Assembly (NCBI GenBank): GCA_022545645.1
Contig: JACZQQ010000027.1
Coordinates: 1 to 18,194 of the forward strand
Length of the DNA: 18,194 nt
Direction: 5' to 3'
DNA from: Acidobacteriota bacterium
Lineage (GTDB): Bacteria > Acidobacteriota > UBA6911 > RPQK01 > JADFOI01
A model generated the notes under the pieces. That model ran no database searches and had not been told where the DNA came from. It was given only the letters and a program-made list of their open reading frames with translations. The position numbers were made by a program, and so were the translations under genes. Positions 1-7,105 of this stretch are shown one piece after another. Position 1 is the first letter of the stretch. Every line of letters begins with the position of its first letter.

Positions 1-190
1 AAGGGAAATTCCAAATCATAAATCATAAACAAATTTCAAATCATAAATTCCAAATTCCAAACAATCGAAACAAATTCAAAATTCAAGATTCGAAACTCGG
101 AACCTGAGACCTTAGTCGGTTTTAGGTTTGAGATTTAGAATTTGGAATTTGTTTGGAATTTGAGATTTAGGATTTGGAATTTCTTTTAGG
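1..190. repeat. AT-rich imperfect inverted repeat with tandem words
   Basis: The left part (about 1-85) is built from words such as CAAATTCC and AAATCATAAA. The right part (about 119-190) carries the complementary words (GGAATTTG, GAGATTTAG), so the two arms could pair as a long imperfect AT-rich hairpin around a centre near 90-118. A 17-nt word in the right arm, 166-182, recurs exactly at 1954-1970. The block begins at the window edge and runs to within about ten bases of the AAA ATPase stop codon, so it is the 3' flank of that gene. I see no gene in it. A terminator or cruciform role is possible but there is no clean GC stem with a U-tract. Confidence 0.7.
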
Positions 191-198
191 ATTTCTTC

Positions 199-984
199 CT
201 AGAAAACCAGCTTGATGATTTCCTCATCAATGATCTTGGTTTTCTGATTGGCCCCCTCCAAGAGACATAAACCACAGAGATTATTGATGCGGCGCGCGAT
301 CCCTTTGCTGATGGCATGGATCAGGTAAAGTGCCGCATCAGAAAAAAGCTCTTTGTCGCAGCCCGCTATGCTGAGACGGTACTTGATATAGTTTGCCGTA
401 TCCTGGCGATCAAAGCGTTCCAGGTGGAACTTCACCGTGATCCGCTGATCCAGTTGCGGATGGTTCTTCAGATGCTCGGCCAGCTCCGGCTGTCCCACCA
501 GGTGGACATTCAAAAGAAAGCGTTCTTCGACTTGCATATCCAGCAGAGCATGCAGTTCCTCATAGACCGCGGGGTCATCGATAATCTGGGCCTCGTCGAT
601 GATGAGGATATTTCTCTTGTTGTTGGTCACGTTTTGATAAAAAAAACGTAACAGCTCTCGAAAGTGATCCACTGGACCTGCTCCCTCACCATCTTGTCCA
701 AATTGGCGAAGAATCTCCTCCAGAAACTCCTCCCCCTGAAAGATGGGATAGTTCACTAAGGCCACCTCATACTGGCTCTCGTGCAAGTTGTCGACGATGG
801 TTCGAATCAGATGAGTCTTTCCGCAACCATATTCTCCCGTCAACAAGGCACACCCCTTCTCTTCACCAATGGCGTGAAGAAGCTGTCTGAGTGCTTCTCG
901 ATGCTGATCGGATGGGTACAAAAAACGGGGATCAGGAGTATTCTCGAAGGGCGGTTCTTTTAACTCCCAGTAATCGAGATACAT
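199..984 (-). CDS. ExeA/GspA-like AAA ATPase
   Basis: A 261-residue P-loop ATPase of the ExeA/GspA (general secretion pathway A) type, close to the TniB-like AAA group. Visible are the family's N-terminal YxxYWxLKExPFENTPDPRFLYPS block (residues 2-25), Walker A GEYGCGKT (50-57), Walker B NILIIDEA (125-132), a sensor-1-like stretch VHLVGQPEL (160-168), an arginine-finger-like DQR (179-181) and a sensor-2-like GIARRINNL (228-236). Known ExeA/GspA proteins often add a transmembrane segment and a peptidoglycan-binding domain. This one ends after the AAA module, so it is the cytoplasmic ATPase alone. The ATG at 984 has no obvious Shine-Dalgarno site. The partner is unknown: no secretin, transposase or exosortase gene is in the window. 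Family assignment is firm; role in secretion or envelope assembly is inference. Confidence 0.85.
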   Translation of the reverse strand: MYLDYWELKEPPFENTPDPRFLYPSDQHREALRQLLHAIGEEKGCALLTGEYGCGKTHLIRTIVDNLHESQYEVALVNYPIFQGEEFLEEILRQFGQDGEGAGPVDHFRELLRFFYQNVTNNKRNILIIDEAQIIDDPAVYEELHALLDMQVEERFLLNVHLVGQPELAEHLKNHPQLDQRITVKFHLERFDRQDTANYIKYRLSIAGCDKELFSDAALYLIHAISKGIARRINNLCGLCLLEGANQKTKIIDEEIIKLVF

Positions 985-1044
985 GAGGTGCTCTTCAACT
1001 AGGCTAACAGTTTAGCAGGTTCCTGAGATCCGAGAACCCATCAG

Positions 1045-1773
1045 TCATTGGCCACTGCCGACAGTCCGGACTTTTCCATCTCGGGTGAGTTTGTATCCTT
1101 CAGGAAGCGTATCTTCTATCTTGGGACGAAAACCTTTCACACTCCAACCCTCCTCGGCAAAGCGCTCAAGAATATGATTGCGCACCCGCGGCCGATCCTC
1201 GGAATTCAGATAGCACTCCAAAGACAACTCACGCGCCGGCTCTTCAGACTGATCGAAAAGATAATCCAGAGCCGCCAGTCGAACATCGTCTGCTTCATCC
1301 CCCAAAAAGAGCGCTACGGTATCCACGAGCTGGGGAGATCGAACTCCTAGCAACCGGATCAATTGGGCGGTAGGATCGGAGCTGGCAGGAGGATTCTCCC
1401 AGTGGTCTCGCAAAACTCCGTTGATCTTCTCGGCAAACTCCTCTTCCTTCACCGTCTCTCGCAGAGCTCTAGCAGCCCAATAGACTTGTCTTTCTCTTTT
1501 CAGGAATTGGACCAGAGGCGGCACCGCCTTCTCACCCATCTGGACGATCCAGGAGAGCACTTCCTCCTTCTCCTGCTCATCCTGGCCGGAAGGAGAAACA
1601 TTGATGGTAAACCGATCGAGCAGTGCCAAAAGGGCCTCGGGTGTGCCCATCTCACCCAGCCGGTGAGCCGCATTCATTCGGGTTGCCGGATCCCCATGGG
1701 GTTCTCTGACCTTCTTGCGCGCTCTTTCGATCTGCTTTTCAGGTGAACTCCGGAAAAGTGAGAATAGATCCAT
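1045..1773 (-). CDS. HEAT-repeat-like protein
   Basis: A 242-residue, highly charged, apparently soluble protein with no signal peptide. Helical pairs resembling HEAT repeats are visible around residues 29-55 (DPATRMNAAHRLGEMGTPEA), 72-104 and 148-184 (ADDVRLAALDYLFDQ). The N-terminus is short and hydrophobic (MDLFSLF), and the tail (residues about 213-242) is not repeat-like and ends in DGKVRTVGSGQ. HEAT folds are protein-binding scaffolds; nothing here shows a catalytic site. It lies 60 bases upstream of the AAA ATPase on the same strand, so the two may be co-transcribed. The ATG at 1773 lacks a visible ribosome binding site. The repeat call rests on pattern only and a specific function is unknown. 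Confidence 0.75.
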   Translation of the reverse strand: MDLFSLFRSSPEKQIERARKKVREPHGDPATRMNAAHRLGEMGTPEALLALLDRFTINVSPSGQDEQEKEEVLSWIVQMGEKAVPPLVQFLKRERQVYWAARALRETVKEEEFAEKINGVLRDHWENPPASSDPTAQLIRLLGVRSPQLVDTVALFLGDEADDVRLAALDYLFDQSEEPARELSLECYLNSEDRPRVRNHILERFAEEGWSVKGFRPKIEDTLPEGYKLTRDGKVRTVGSGQ

Positions 1774-1819
1774 GGTATGAATGAGCCCGTATTGTTCTCA
1801 GGAGAATCGTCTCATAACT

Positions 1820-1930
1820 AGCAGACAACTGACAACTGACCGCAGACCGCAGATAGTTGACCTCCGTCACTTCGTGACGTCGTGCTGTCGTACGGTGTGG
1901 AAGGAGGTGAGAGCGCGCTGCACGCGCGTT
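1820..1930. repeat. Tandem words and short hairpins between HEAT and SLT genes
   Basis: Tandem ACAACTG and CCGCAGA words occupy 1824-1853. CTGACCGCAGACCG at 1836-1849 recurs exactly, in inverted orientation, at 2949-2962. Two compact hairpins follow: CGTCAC-TTC-GTGACG at 1865-1879 and GCGCG-CTGCA-CGCGC at 1913-1927. No gene is evident; a 71-codon minus-strand ORF at 1867-2082 is out of frame with the transglycosylase and made of repeat sequence. Confidence 0.6.
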
Positions 1931-1940
1931 TCAGGTGTTG

Positions 1941-1984
1941 GACTTTGAATTTGTTTAGGATTTGGAATTTGGAATTTGGAATTT
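1941..1984. repeat. GGAATTT tandem words, copy of the left-edge repeat
   Basis: Tandem copies of TTTGGAA occur here. The 17-nt stretch at 1954-1970 is an exact direct copy of 166-182. The block lies in the 3' flank of the transglycosylase gene, next to the hairpin at 1985-2004, just as the left-edge block flanks the AAA ATPase gene. Confidence 0.7.
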
Positions 1985-2004
1985 CCGCTGACCGGGGGCA
2001 GCGG
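1985..2004 (-). terminator. Hairpin directly after the transglycosylase stop
   Basis: CCGCTG at 1985-1990 pairs with CAGCGG at 1999-2004 around an 8-nt loop. The hairpin begins two bases beyond the transglycosylase stop codon. On the minus strand it is followed by AT-rich repeat sequence rather than a true U-tract, so it could be a weak terminator or a 3'-end-stabilising structure. Confidence 0.35.
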
Positions 2005-2006
2005 TC

Positions 2007-2645
2007 TTATTTGGTGTTGGTGAAGAGGATACTTCCGTTGGGCAGGATGATGCGTTTGAGTCGAAACTTGCCTCGTTGCCACTTAACGGGGGCCGGAGCC
2101 GCTGCTGAATTCAAGGCATGGTACAGACTCGTGACTTTGCGGATGTATTTTTGAGTTTCCGGATAGGGAGGCACTCCGTGATAACGAACCACCGTTCTTT
2201 CTCCGGCGTTGTAGGCGGCCAGGACGTGCTCCAGGTTCCCTTGAAAATAACTCATGAGGAAGTTCAAATAGCGGATTCCACCCCGGATGTTGTCGGCGGC
2301 ATCAAAGGCATCACGGACGCCAAATCGCTTTGCCGTAGCTGGGATTAACTGCATCAGACCCTGGGCTCCCTTGTTGGAGACGGCAAACCTATCGTAATTG
2401 CTTTCCACAGCCACGACCGCCTCTACCAGATTGGCATCCAGATTGTATTGAGGCGCCCACTCGTTGATCAAAGAGATGTATCGGGTTCGGGAATCCACTC
2501 CTGTGGACTTCTGACCTCTGCCCATGTTGGTGAGGATCTTGGGGTCGGTCTTATCCACAGAAGAACCCATGCTGTCCGCCCGAAGAGATGGGTTGGCAAG
2601 GAGGACCAGAACCAAGGTCACAAACATGTTGCTTCTAAAATACAT
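2007..2645 (-). CDS. Secreted SLT-domain lytic transglycosylase
   Basis: A 212-residue exported enzyme predicted to cleave the MurNAc-GlcNAc bond of peptidoglycan with formation of 1,6-anhydro ends. The N-terminus (MYFRSNMFVTLVLVLLANPSLRADS) is a signal peptide. The SLT domain spans about residues 55-178, with the catalytic Glu81 in VAVES, then GAQGLMQLIP (93-102), AAYNAGE (143-149) and YPETQKYIRKV (161-171), all classic for the family. The C-terminus ends in LPNGSILFTN, a tail seen in small lytic transglycosylases. There is no lipobox. The start is the ATG at 2645; Met7 at 2627 is an alternative that would still leave a signal peptide but with less positive charge. No Shine-Dalgarno site is seen for either. 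Confidence 0.93.
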   Translation of the reverse strand: MYFRSNMFVTLVLVLLANPSLRADSMGSSVDKTDPKILTNMGRGQKSTGVDSRTRYISLINEWAPQYNLDANLVEAVVAVESNYDRFAVSNKGAQGLMQLIPATAKRFGVRDAFDAADNIRGGIRYLNFLMSYFQGNLEHVLAAYNAGERTVVRYHGVPPYPETQKYIRKVTSLYHALNSAAAPAPVKWQRGKFRLKRIILPNGSILFTNTK

Positions 2646-2708
2646 GTTTCCCGGAGGTGATCAGTCTGCGCGCTTTGTCAGCGCTTCGGAGTTCCTGTTT
2701 TAGGTAAA

Positions 2709-2752
2709 AGTCCCAGTTCCAGGTTACAAGTTTCAGGTTCCAGGGTGCAAGT
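2709..2752. repeat. Degenerate GTTCCAGGTT / CAAGTTTCAGGT words
   Basis: The words CAGTTCCAGGTTACAAG and TTTCAGGTTCCAGG alternate. CAAGTTTCAGGT at 2727-2738 recurs exactly and in the same orientation at 6135-6146, in the ilvE-recX junction. Confidence 0.6.
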
Positions 2753-2830
2753 CAGTGCCGCCCTTTCAGGGCTCCGAAAGCGGTCGTTTTCAATGCAAGC
2801 ATGAGGACGTCCAGTGCGCCTACCGGAGGT

Positions 2831-2853
2831 AATTCTGGGACAGGCCCAGAATT
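2831..2853. repeat. Perfect 9-bp stem palindrome
   Basis: AATTCTGGG (2831-2839) and CCCAGAATT (2845-2853) are perfect complements around a 5-nt loop (ACAGG). AATTCTGG is repeated directly at 2851-2858. It lies about 157 bases beyond the alaS stop and about 185 bases before the transglycosylase start. No U-tract follows on the minus strand. It could be an RNA hairpin or a protein-binding site; the function is not known. Confidence 0.55.
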
Positions 2854-2942
2854 CTGGTGGAAATCATTGAATACAAAGGGGGTTTTTTGGGGCTGGCACC
2901 AAACTCGCCCACCCCGCTTTGCAACGAGAACCTTTGCATACT

Positions 2943-3008
2943 CGTCTACGGTCTGCGGTCAGCCAGTCTTCCGGCTGTGGTCAGGAGGTCAGAGGGTCAG
3001 CCGGTCAG
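2943..3008. repeat. GTCTGCGGTCAG-type low-complexity words next to the alaS stop
   Basis: A run of related words (GTCTACG, GTCTGCGGTCAG, GTGGTCAGGAGGTCAG, GGGTCAGCCGGTCAGG) ends one base before the alaS stop codon. CGGTCTGCGGTCAG at 2949-2962 is the exact reverse complement of 1836-1849. Confidence 0.6.
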
Positions 3009-3009
3009 G

Positions 3010-5652
3010 TTAATCGAGAAACTCCCCCACCACCCGGTAGGTCTCCTCCAGAGCTTCGCTCAAACGGGAGGGATCTTTTCCACCCGCTTCTGCCATATCC
3101 GGCTTACCGCCGCCCCCACCGTCGACTAAAGAAGCAATCTTGCCAATCAGGTCATGGGCACTAATTCGGTCGGTGAGGTCCGAGGTCACCATCGCCACCA
3201 GACTCACTTTACCGTTGGTATGAGTCCCCAGGACTACGACACCGCTCTTGAGGCGATTCTTGAGCTGGTCGGCCAATTCGCGCAGCCGGTTGCGATCCAG
3301 ACCTTCGACTTTCTGAGAGAGGACCCTTACGCCTTCGATCTCACGAACCTCGGCCAGGATGTTGCTGCTTTCCTTTTGGGCCAACTTCAACTGCAGTTCC
3401 TCGAGCTTCTTGTGGGTCTCCTTGAGCTCTCTTACGATTCTTTGCACGGTCTCTTCCAGTTCCCGGGGCCGAACCTTCAGATCTCCGGAAAGCCTGCCCA
3501 GCAAAGCCTCGTTGTCGAAGAATCGAGAGAGGGCGCCTTCACCGGTCGTCGCCTCCAGCCGGCGGACGCCGGCAGAAACACCGTTCTCGCTCACGATCTT
3601 AAAGAGAGCGATGTCGCCGGTTCGCTCAACATGAGTCCCTCCACACAATTCCATGCTGAAGCCAGGGATTTTGACGACCCGAACCTCCTTCTGGTACTTC
3701 TCTCCAAACAACGCCATGGCTCCTTCCTGGATGGCTTCATCCAGCTCCCGGACCTGGGTCTGTACCTTGATGTTTTCTCGAATTTTCTTGTTGACCAGCT
3801 CCTCGATTCCGAGGAGTTCCGCACTGGTGAGCGGTTTGTAGTGGGTGAAATCAAAGCGAAGACGGTCCGGCGCCACCAGTGATCCTGCCTGTTTGACGTG
3901 TTCGCCGAGAACTTCACGCAGGGCCGCCTGCAGAAGATGAGTAGCGGTATGGTTACGGGTAATAGGGGTTCGCTCCTCCAAAGAGACACTGCACAGTGCC
4001 GCGTCGCCTTTCTTCAAGCGACCACTCTTCACCGTGATTTTGTGGAGGCGAAGATCACGGAGGGGACTGTAGACGTGTTGTACCGAAGCCTGGGTGGTGT
4101 CATTGTGAAGGACTCCTTTGTCGGCAACCTGGCCACCGGCCTCGGCGTAAAAAGGAGTTCGATCCAGGACAATCTCTCCCGTCTGTCCCTCGGCCAGTTC
4201 CTCCACCAGTTGGTCGCTTTCAAGGATGGCCAAAACATGGCCCGAGACATCACGGGTCTCGGTATATCCGGTGAATTCCGTGGTCAGGTCCTGATCGGCG
4301 AGTTCCTGATAGATGGGTTTGATTTCCTTTTCCGCACCCTTCCAACTGACCCTGGCTCGTTCACGCTGTTTCTCCATCTCAGCGTAAAAGCCCTTTTCAT
4401 CCACCTCCAGTTGGCGCTCCGCGGCAACCTCCTGAGCCAGATCGAGAGGGAACCCATAGGTGTCATAGAGACGAAAAAGGTCTTCACCCGGCAACACCCG
4501 CTGGCCCTTCTTGGCGATCCTTTCACAGATCTCGTCCAAGAGTTGCATCCCGTGATCAAGCGTGCTGCTGAATTTCTCTTCCTCGTGGTTCACGATTTTG
4601 GCAGAGTACTCACGAGTCTCCAGCAATTCGGGATAAGCGTCTTTCATGAGATCACAGACCAGGGCGGTGAGCGTGTAGAGAAATGGATCGGTTGTCCCCA
4701 GCATCTTTCCGTGGCGCACGGCCCGCCTGAGAATTTTTCTGAGCACATACCCTCGGCCTTCGTTTCCAGGCACGACTCCATTGTTGATGAGAAAGGCACA
4801 GGCCCGGCTGTGGTCAGCTAGAATCCTCAAGCTGACATCCTTTTTCTCGTCCTCTCCGTAGCTCACACCGGTCAGGCGGCAAGCCTCCAGAATGATGGGT
4901 TGAAACAGATCGGTGTCATAATTGCTCTGGACCCCTTGGAGTGCACAGGCGATTCTCTCCAATCCCATTCCAGTGTCGATGGAAGGGGAAGGAAGGGGTG
5001 TCAGTTTTCCTGAGGCATCTCTGTTGAACTGCATGAACACCAGGTTCCAGATTTCCACATATCTCCCGCAGTCGCATTCCAAGGAGCAGTCGCTATGCCC
5101 GGCTGGACTGATGCCCAGGTCATAGTGGAGTTCCGAGCAGGGTCCACAGGGCCCGGTGTCTCCCATGGACCAAAAGTTCTCCTTCTCACCCATCTTAAAG
5201 ATGCGCTCTTCAGGTATGCCCACCCGGTCTCTCCAAAGCTCCAGAGCCTCGGTGTCGTCTCGATAGACGGTGATGTAAAGACGCTCCCCGGCGAGTTTGT
5301 AGATCTTTGTGCACAACTCCCAGGCGCACTCGATGGCTTCTTTCTTGAAATAGTCGCCAAAAGAGAAGTTGCCGAGCATCTCGAAGAAGGTGTGATGCAG
5401 GCTGGTGCGGCCCACCGTCTCCAGATCATTATGTTTTCCGCTCACCCGCATGCATTTCTGACTGCTGGTAGCCCTCTTGTAGTCGCGTTTTTCCAGGCCC
5501 AGGAAAGTATCCTTGAACTGGTTCATTCCGGCGTTGATGAAAAGCAAAGTCGGATCGTTCTCAGGAACCAGAGAGCTGCTCCTGACCCGCTTATGCCCGT
5601 GATCTTCAAAGTATTTCAAGAAGGTTTCACGGATTTCACTTGAAGTCTTCAT
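3010..5652 (-). CDS. alaS: Alanyl-tRNA synthetase
   Basis: Full-length (880 aa) class II synthetase that charges tRNA-Ala in the cytoplasm. In order from Met1: catalytic domain with SSSLVPENDPTLLFINAGMNQFK (about 25-47) and HHTFFEMLGNFSFGDYFK (86-103); editing domain with the zinc-binding pair HTATH (568-572) and CGGTH (670-674), which clears mischarged Ser/Gly; and a C-Ala region ending in a DGGGGGKPDMAEAGG stretch. I chose the ATG at 5652 because it overlaps the recX stop in an ATGA, implying translational coupling, and because MKTSSEIRETF is the usual N-terminus. An in-frame GTG at 5670 would add six residues and lie inside recX. It is the last gene of ilvE-recX-alaS. The stop codon touches a block of repeat words. 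Confidence 0.98.
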   Translation of the reverse strand: MKTSSEIRETFLKYFEDHGHKRVRSSSLVPENDPTLLFINAGMNQFKDTFLGLEKRDYKRATSSQKCMRVSGKHNDLETVGRTSLHHTFFEMLGNFSFGDYFKKEAIECAWELCTKIYKLAGERLYITVYRDDTEALELWRDRVGIPEERIFKMGEKENFWSMGDTGPCGPCSELHYDLGISPAGHSDCSLECDCGRYVEIWNLVFMQFNRDASGKLTPLPSPSIDTGMGLERIACALQGVQSNYDTDLFQPIILEACRLTGVSYGEDEKKDVSLRILADHSRACAFLINNGVVPGNEGRGYVLRKILRRAVRHGKMLGTTDPFLYTLTALVCDLMKDAYPELLETREYSAKIVNHEEEKFSSTLDHGMQLLDEICERIAKKGQRVLPGEDLFRLYDTYGFPLDLAQEVAAERQLEVDEKGFYAEMEKQRERARVSWKGAEKEIKPIYQELADQDLTTEFTGYTETRDVSGHVLAILESDQLVEELAEGQTGEIVLDRTPFYAEAGGQVADKGVLHNDTTQASVQHVYSPLRDLRLHKITVKSGRLKKGDAALCSVSLEERTPITRNHTATHLLQAALREVLGEHVKQAGSLVAPDRLRFDFTHYKPLTSAELLGIEELVNKKIRENIKVQTQVRELDEAIQEGAMALFGEKYQKEVRVVKIPGFSMELCGGTHVERTGDIALFKIVSENGVSAGVRRLEATTGEGALSRFFDNEALLGRLSGDLKVRPRELEETVQRIVRELKETHKKLEELQLKLAQKESSNILAEVREIEGVRVLSQKVEGLDRNRLRELADQLKNRLKSGVVVLGTHTNGKVSLVAMVTSDLTDRISAHDLIGKIASLVDGGGGGKPDMAEAGGKDPSRLSEALEETYRVVGEFLD

Positions 5653-6137
5653 GACCGTCTTTCTTGCCACTCGACCTGCTGAAAATAGGGCTCCAATTGC
5701 CCTCGAACCTGTTCAGGAGCATATCCGAGCCGAACACAATGATCATAGAGTTTCTTGAGCTGAGGGGCGACTCCGGGTGTGCCCGCCTTCCTCACCCATA
5801 ACTGGACTGCTTCTCGTAGGCTGTCTGCTTCTTCCTTTTCGTTGTTGACCTGCTCTAAAACGCCCGGGATCATTCTAGCATCGATGCCCAGCCTCTTTAA
5901 ATCTTGAGTAATTCTTCGATCTCCCCAAAGTCCGCGCTGACGTCGATCCAAGGCGCGCTGAAGGGCACAAGCCTGATCATTAATCAGTCCCTGTTCTTCA
6001 AGCCGGTCCAAAACCTCTTCAGCGGCCTGGGAAGTGCCGCGGGTAAGAAGTTTTCGACGAAGCTCGAAACGAGTGTGATTTCTTCTGGCTAGCAGACCTA
6101 AAGCACGTGTATAGAGGTGGGTGGTTGCAGGTTCCAA
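5649..6137 (-). CDS. recX: RecX-family regulatory protein
   Basis: A 162-residue protein of the RecX family, which binds RecA filaments and modulates recombination. Signature features are YTRALGLLARRNHTRFELRRKL (about residues 9-30), EVLDRLEEQGLINDQACA (40-57) and WGDRRITQDLKRLGI (71-85), giving the three-helix repeats of the family at normal length. The best start is TTG at 6137: an in-frame TGA lies two codons upstream and no ATG or GTG precedes the conserved region. No Shine-Dalgarno is visible, and the start codon lies within a dispersed repeat word (6135-6146). It begins 10 bases after ilvE and overlaps alaS by four bases. recX-alaS adjacency is familiar from recA-recX-alaS clusters, but recA is absent here and ilvE takes its place. 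Confidence 0.9.
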   Translation of the reverse strand: MEPATTHLYTRALGLLARRNHTRFELRRKLLTRGTSQAAEEVLDRLEEQGLINDQACALQRALDRRQRGLWGDRRITQDLKRLGIDARMIPGVLEQVNNEKEEADSLREAVQLWVRKAGTPGVAPQLKKLYDHCVRLGYAPEQVRGQLEPYFQQVEWQERRS

Positions 6138-6147
6138 GTTTCAGGTC
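6124..6147. repeat. GTTCCAAGTTTCAGGT word at the ilvE-recX junction
   Basis: This short word fills the gap between the ilvE stop and recX and overlaps the recX TTG start. CAAGTTTCAGGT (6135-6146) is an exact direct copy of 2727-2738. Confidence 0.5.
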
Positions 6148-7098
6148 TTATGAGCTCTGAACGCGTTCTTCCTTGTAGACCGGGGTCATCCAGGAATGTC
6201 GATCCTCTACCTTGCCCTCGATATAGTCGAAAAAGTCCTGCTGGATCTGGGTGGTGATGGGTCCTCGTTTCCCGTCACCGACCACGATGTGATCGACAGA
6301 ACGAATCGGGGTGACTTCAGCCGCTGTTCCGGCAAGGAAGATCTCATCCGCCAGATAAAGCATCTCTCGAGGCAAGGACTGCTCGAGGACCTCGTAGCCG
6401 CGCTCTTTGGCCAGGGTGATGACACTATCGCGGGTAATACCCGGAAGAATGGCATTGCCCAGAGAGGGTGTGTACAACTTTTCATTGTGGACCAGAAAGA
6501 TATTCTCGCCACTGCCCTCGCTGATGAAGCCCTGTGTGTCCAGGGCCACGCCTTCGGCGAACCCACTCTTGACCGCCTCCATTTTGATCAGAATGCTGTT
6601 GATGTAGTTCCCGCCCACTTTGGCCATGCTGGGAAAGGTGTTGGGTGTGGCTCGATTCCAACTGGAGACACAGACATCGACGCCCTGCTCGACCGATTCT
6701 TCTCCGAGATAGCGTCCCCACTCCCACACCAGGATGAAGCATTCGGTGGGAGTTGAAAGGGGGTTGAGCCCCAGGCTTCCCGTGCCACACAAAATGAGGG
6801 GACGGATATAACAGTGTTCCAACTCGTTGACTCGAATGGTTTCCAGAATCGCTTCTTGAAAGTCCTGGGAAGAGAAGGGGATTTCTCTGCGATAGATCTT
6901 GCAGGAATCGAACAGTCGTTTGACGTGCTCCCCAAGACGGAACACTTCGGAGCCTCGAGAGGACTTATAGCAGCGGATGCCCTCGAACCAGGAAGAGCCG
7001 TAATGAAGAGCATGGGAGCTGACGTGAACGTTCGCTTGATCCCAATCGACGAACTGTCCGTTATGCCAAATTGTTCGAGACTTGGGAGCTGTCGTCAT
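6148..7098 (-). CDS. ilvE: Branched-chain amino acid aminotransferase (class IV)
   Basis: A 316-residue PLP enzyme that transfers amino groups between glutamate and the 2-oxo acids of Leu, Ile and Val. The fold-type IV hallmarks are present: HALHYGSSWFEGIRCY (29-44), the PLP lysine K160 in MAKVGGNYINS, the glutamate in ISEGSGENIF (192-201), LPGITRDSV (218-226) and FLAGTAAEVTPIRSVD (254-269). These match ilvE better than D-amino-acid aminotransferase or aminodeoxychorismate lyase. The ATG at 7098 has no ribosome binding site, but a good -35/-10 promoter ends seven bases upstream, so the mRNA may be leaderless. It is the first gene of ilvE-recX-alaS; its promoter overlaps the end of the preceding VWA gene. 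Confidence 0.96.
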   Translation of the reverse strand: MTTAPKSRTIWHNGQFVDWDQANVHVSSHALHYGSSWFEGIRCYKSSRGSEVFRLGEHVKRLFDSCKIYRREIPFSSQDFQEAILETIRVNELEHCYIRPLILCGTGSLGLNPLSTPTECFILVWEWGRYLGEESVEQGVDVCVSSWNRATPNTFPSMAKVGGNYINSILIKMEAVKSGFAEGVALDTQGFISEGSGENIFLVHNEKLYTPSLGNAILPGITRDSVITLAKERGYEVLEQSLPREMLYLADEIFLAGTAAEVTPIRSVDHIVVGDGKRGPITTQIQQDFFDYIEGKVEDRHSWMTPVYKEERVQSS

Positions 7099-7105
7099 GA
7101 AGAAA

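Larger units (their letters stand above)
2646..3009. other. Gene-free spacer between alaS and the transglycosylase gene
   Basis: I see no convincing gene in these 364 bases; short plus-strand ORFs here run on into the antisense strand of alaS. The spacer contains a 5-bp hairpin at 2670-2684, repeat words at 2709-2752 and 2943-3008, a GCCCT-TTC-AGGGC hairpin at 2760-2772, a 9-bp perfect palindromic stem at 2831-2853, and a G5-T6-G4 run at 2878-2892. The repeat words continue up to the alaS stop codon. Confidence 0.6.

Noticed and set aside
1..190. CRISPR array or phase-variable tandem repeat
   Set aside because: The words are short, irregular and continuous, with no constant-length repeats or unique spacers and no cas genes.
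199..984. Tn7/Tn5053-like transposition ATPase (TniB/TnsC)
   Set aside because: The N-terminal block fits ExeA/GspA better, and no transposase, TniQ or transposon ends are visible in the window.
1867..2082. A 71-codon minus-strand ORF after the transglycosylase
   Set aside because: It overlaps the transglycosylase 3' end in another frame and is composed of repeat sequence and its complement, with no ribosome binding site.
2653..2662. GGAGGTGATC on the plus strand, a perfect consensus ribosome binding site
   Set aside because: No start codon follows at a usable distance on the plus strand. On the minus strand the same bases resemble the 16S rRNA 3' end, which would not help the transglycosylase gene. 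Most likely chance.
3898..4821. A 307-codon plus-strand ORF antisense to alaS
   Set aside because: alaS is unmistakable on the other strand over the whole interval. The ORF has no recognisable domain, and such long antisense frames are expected from codon bias.
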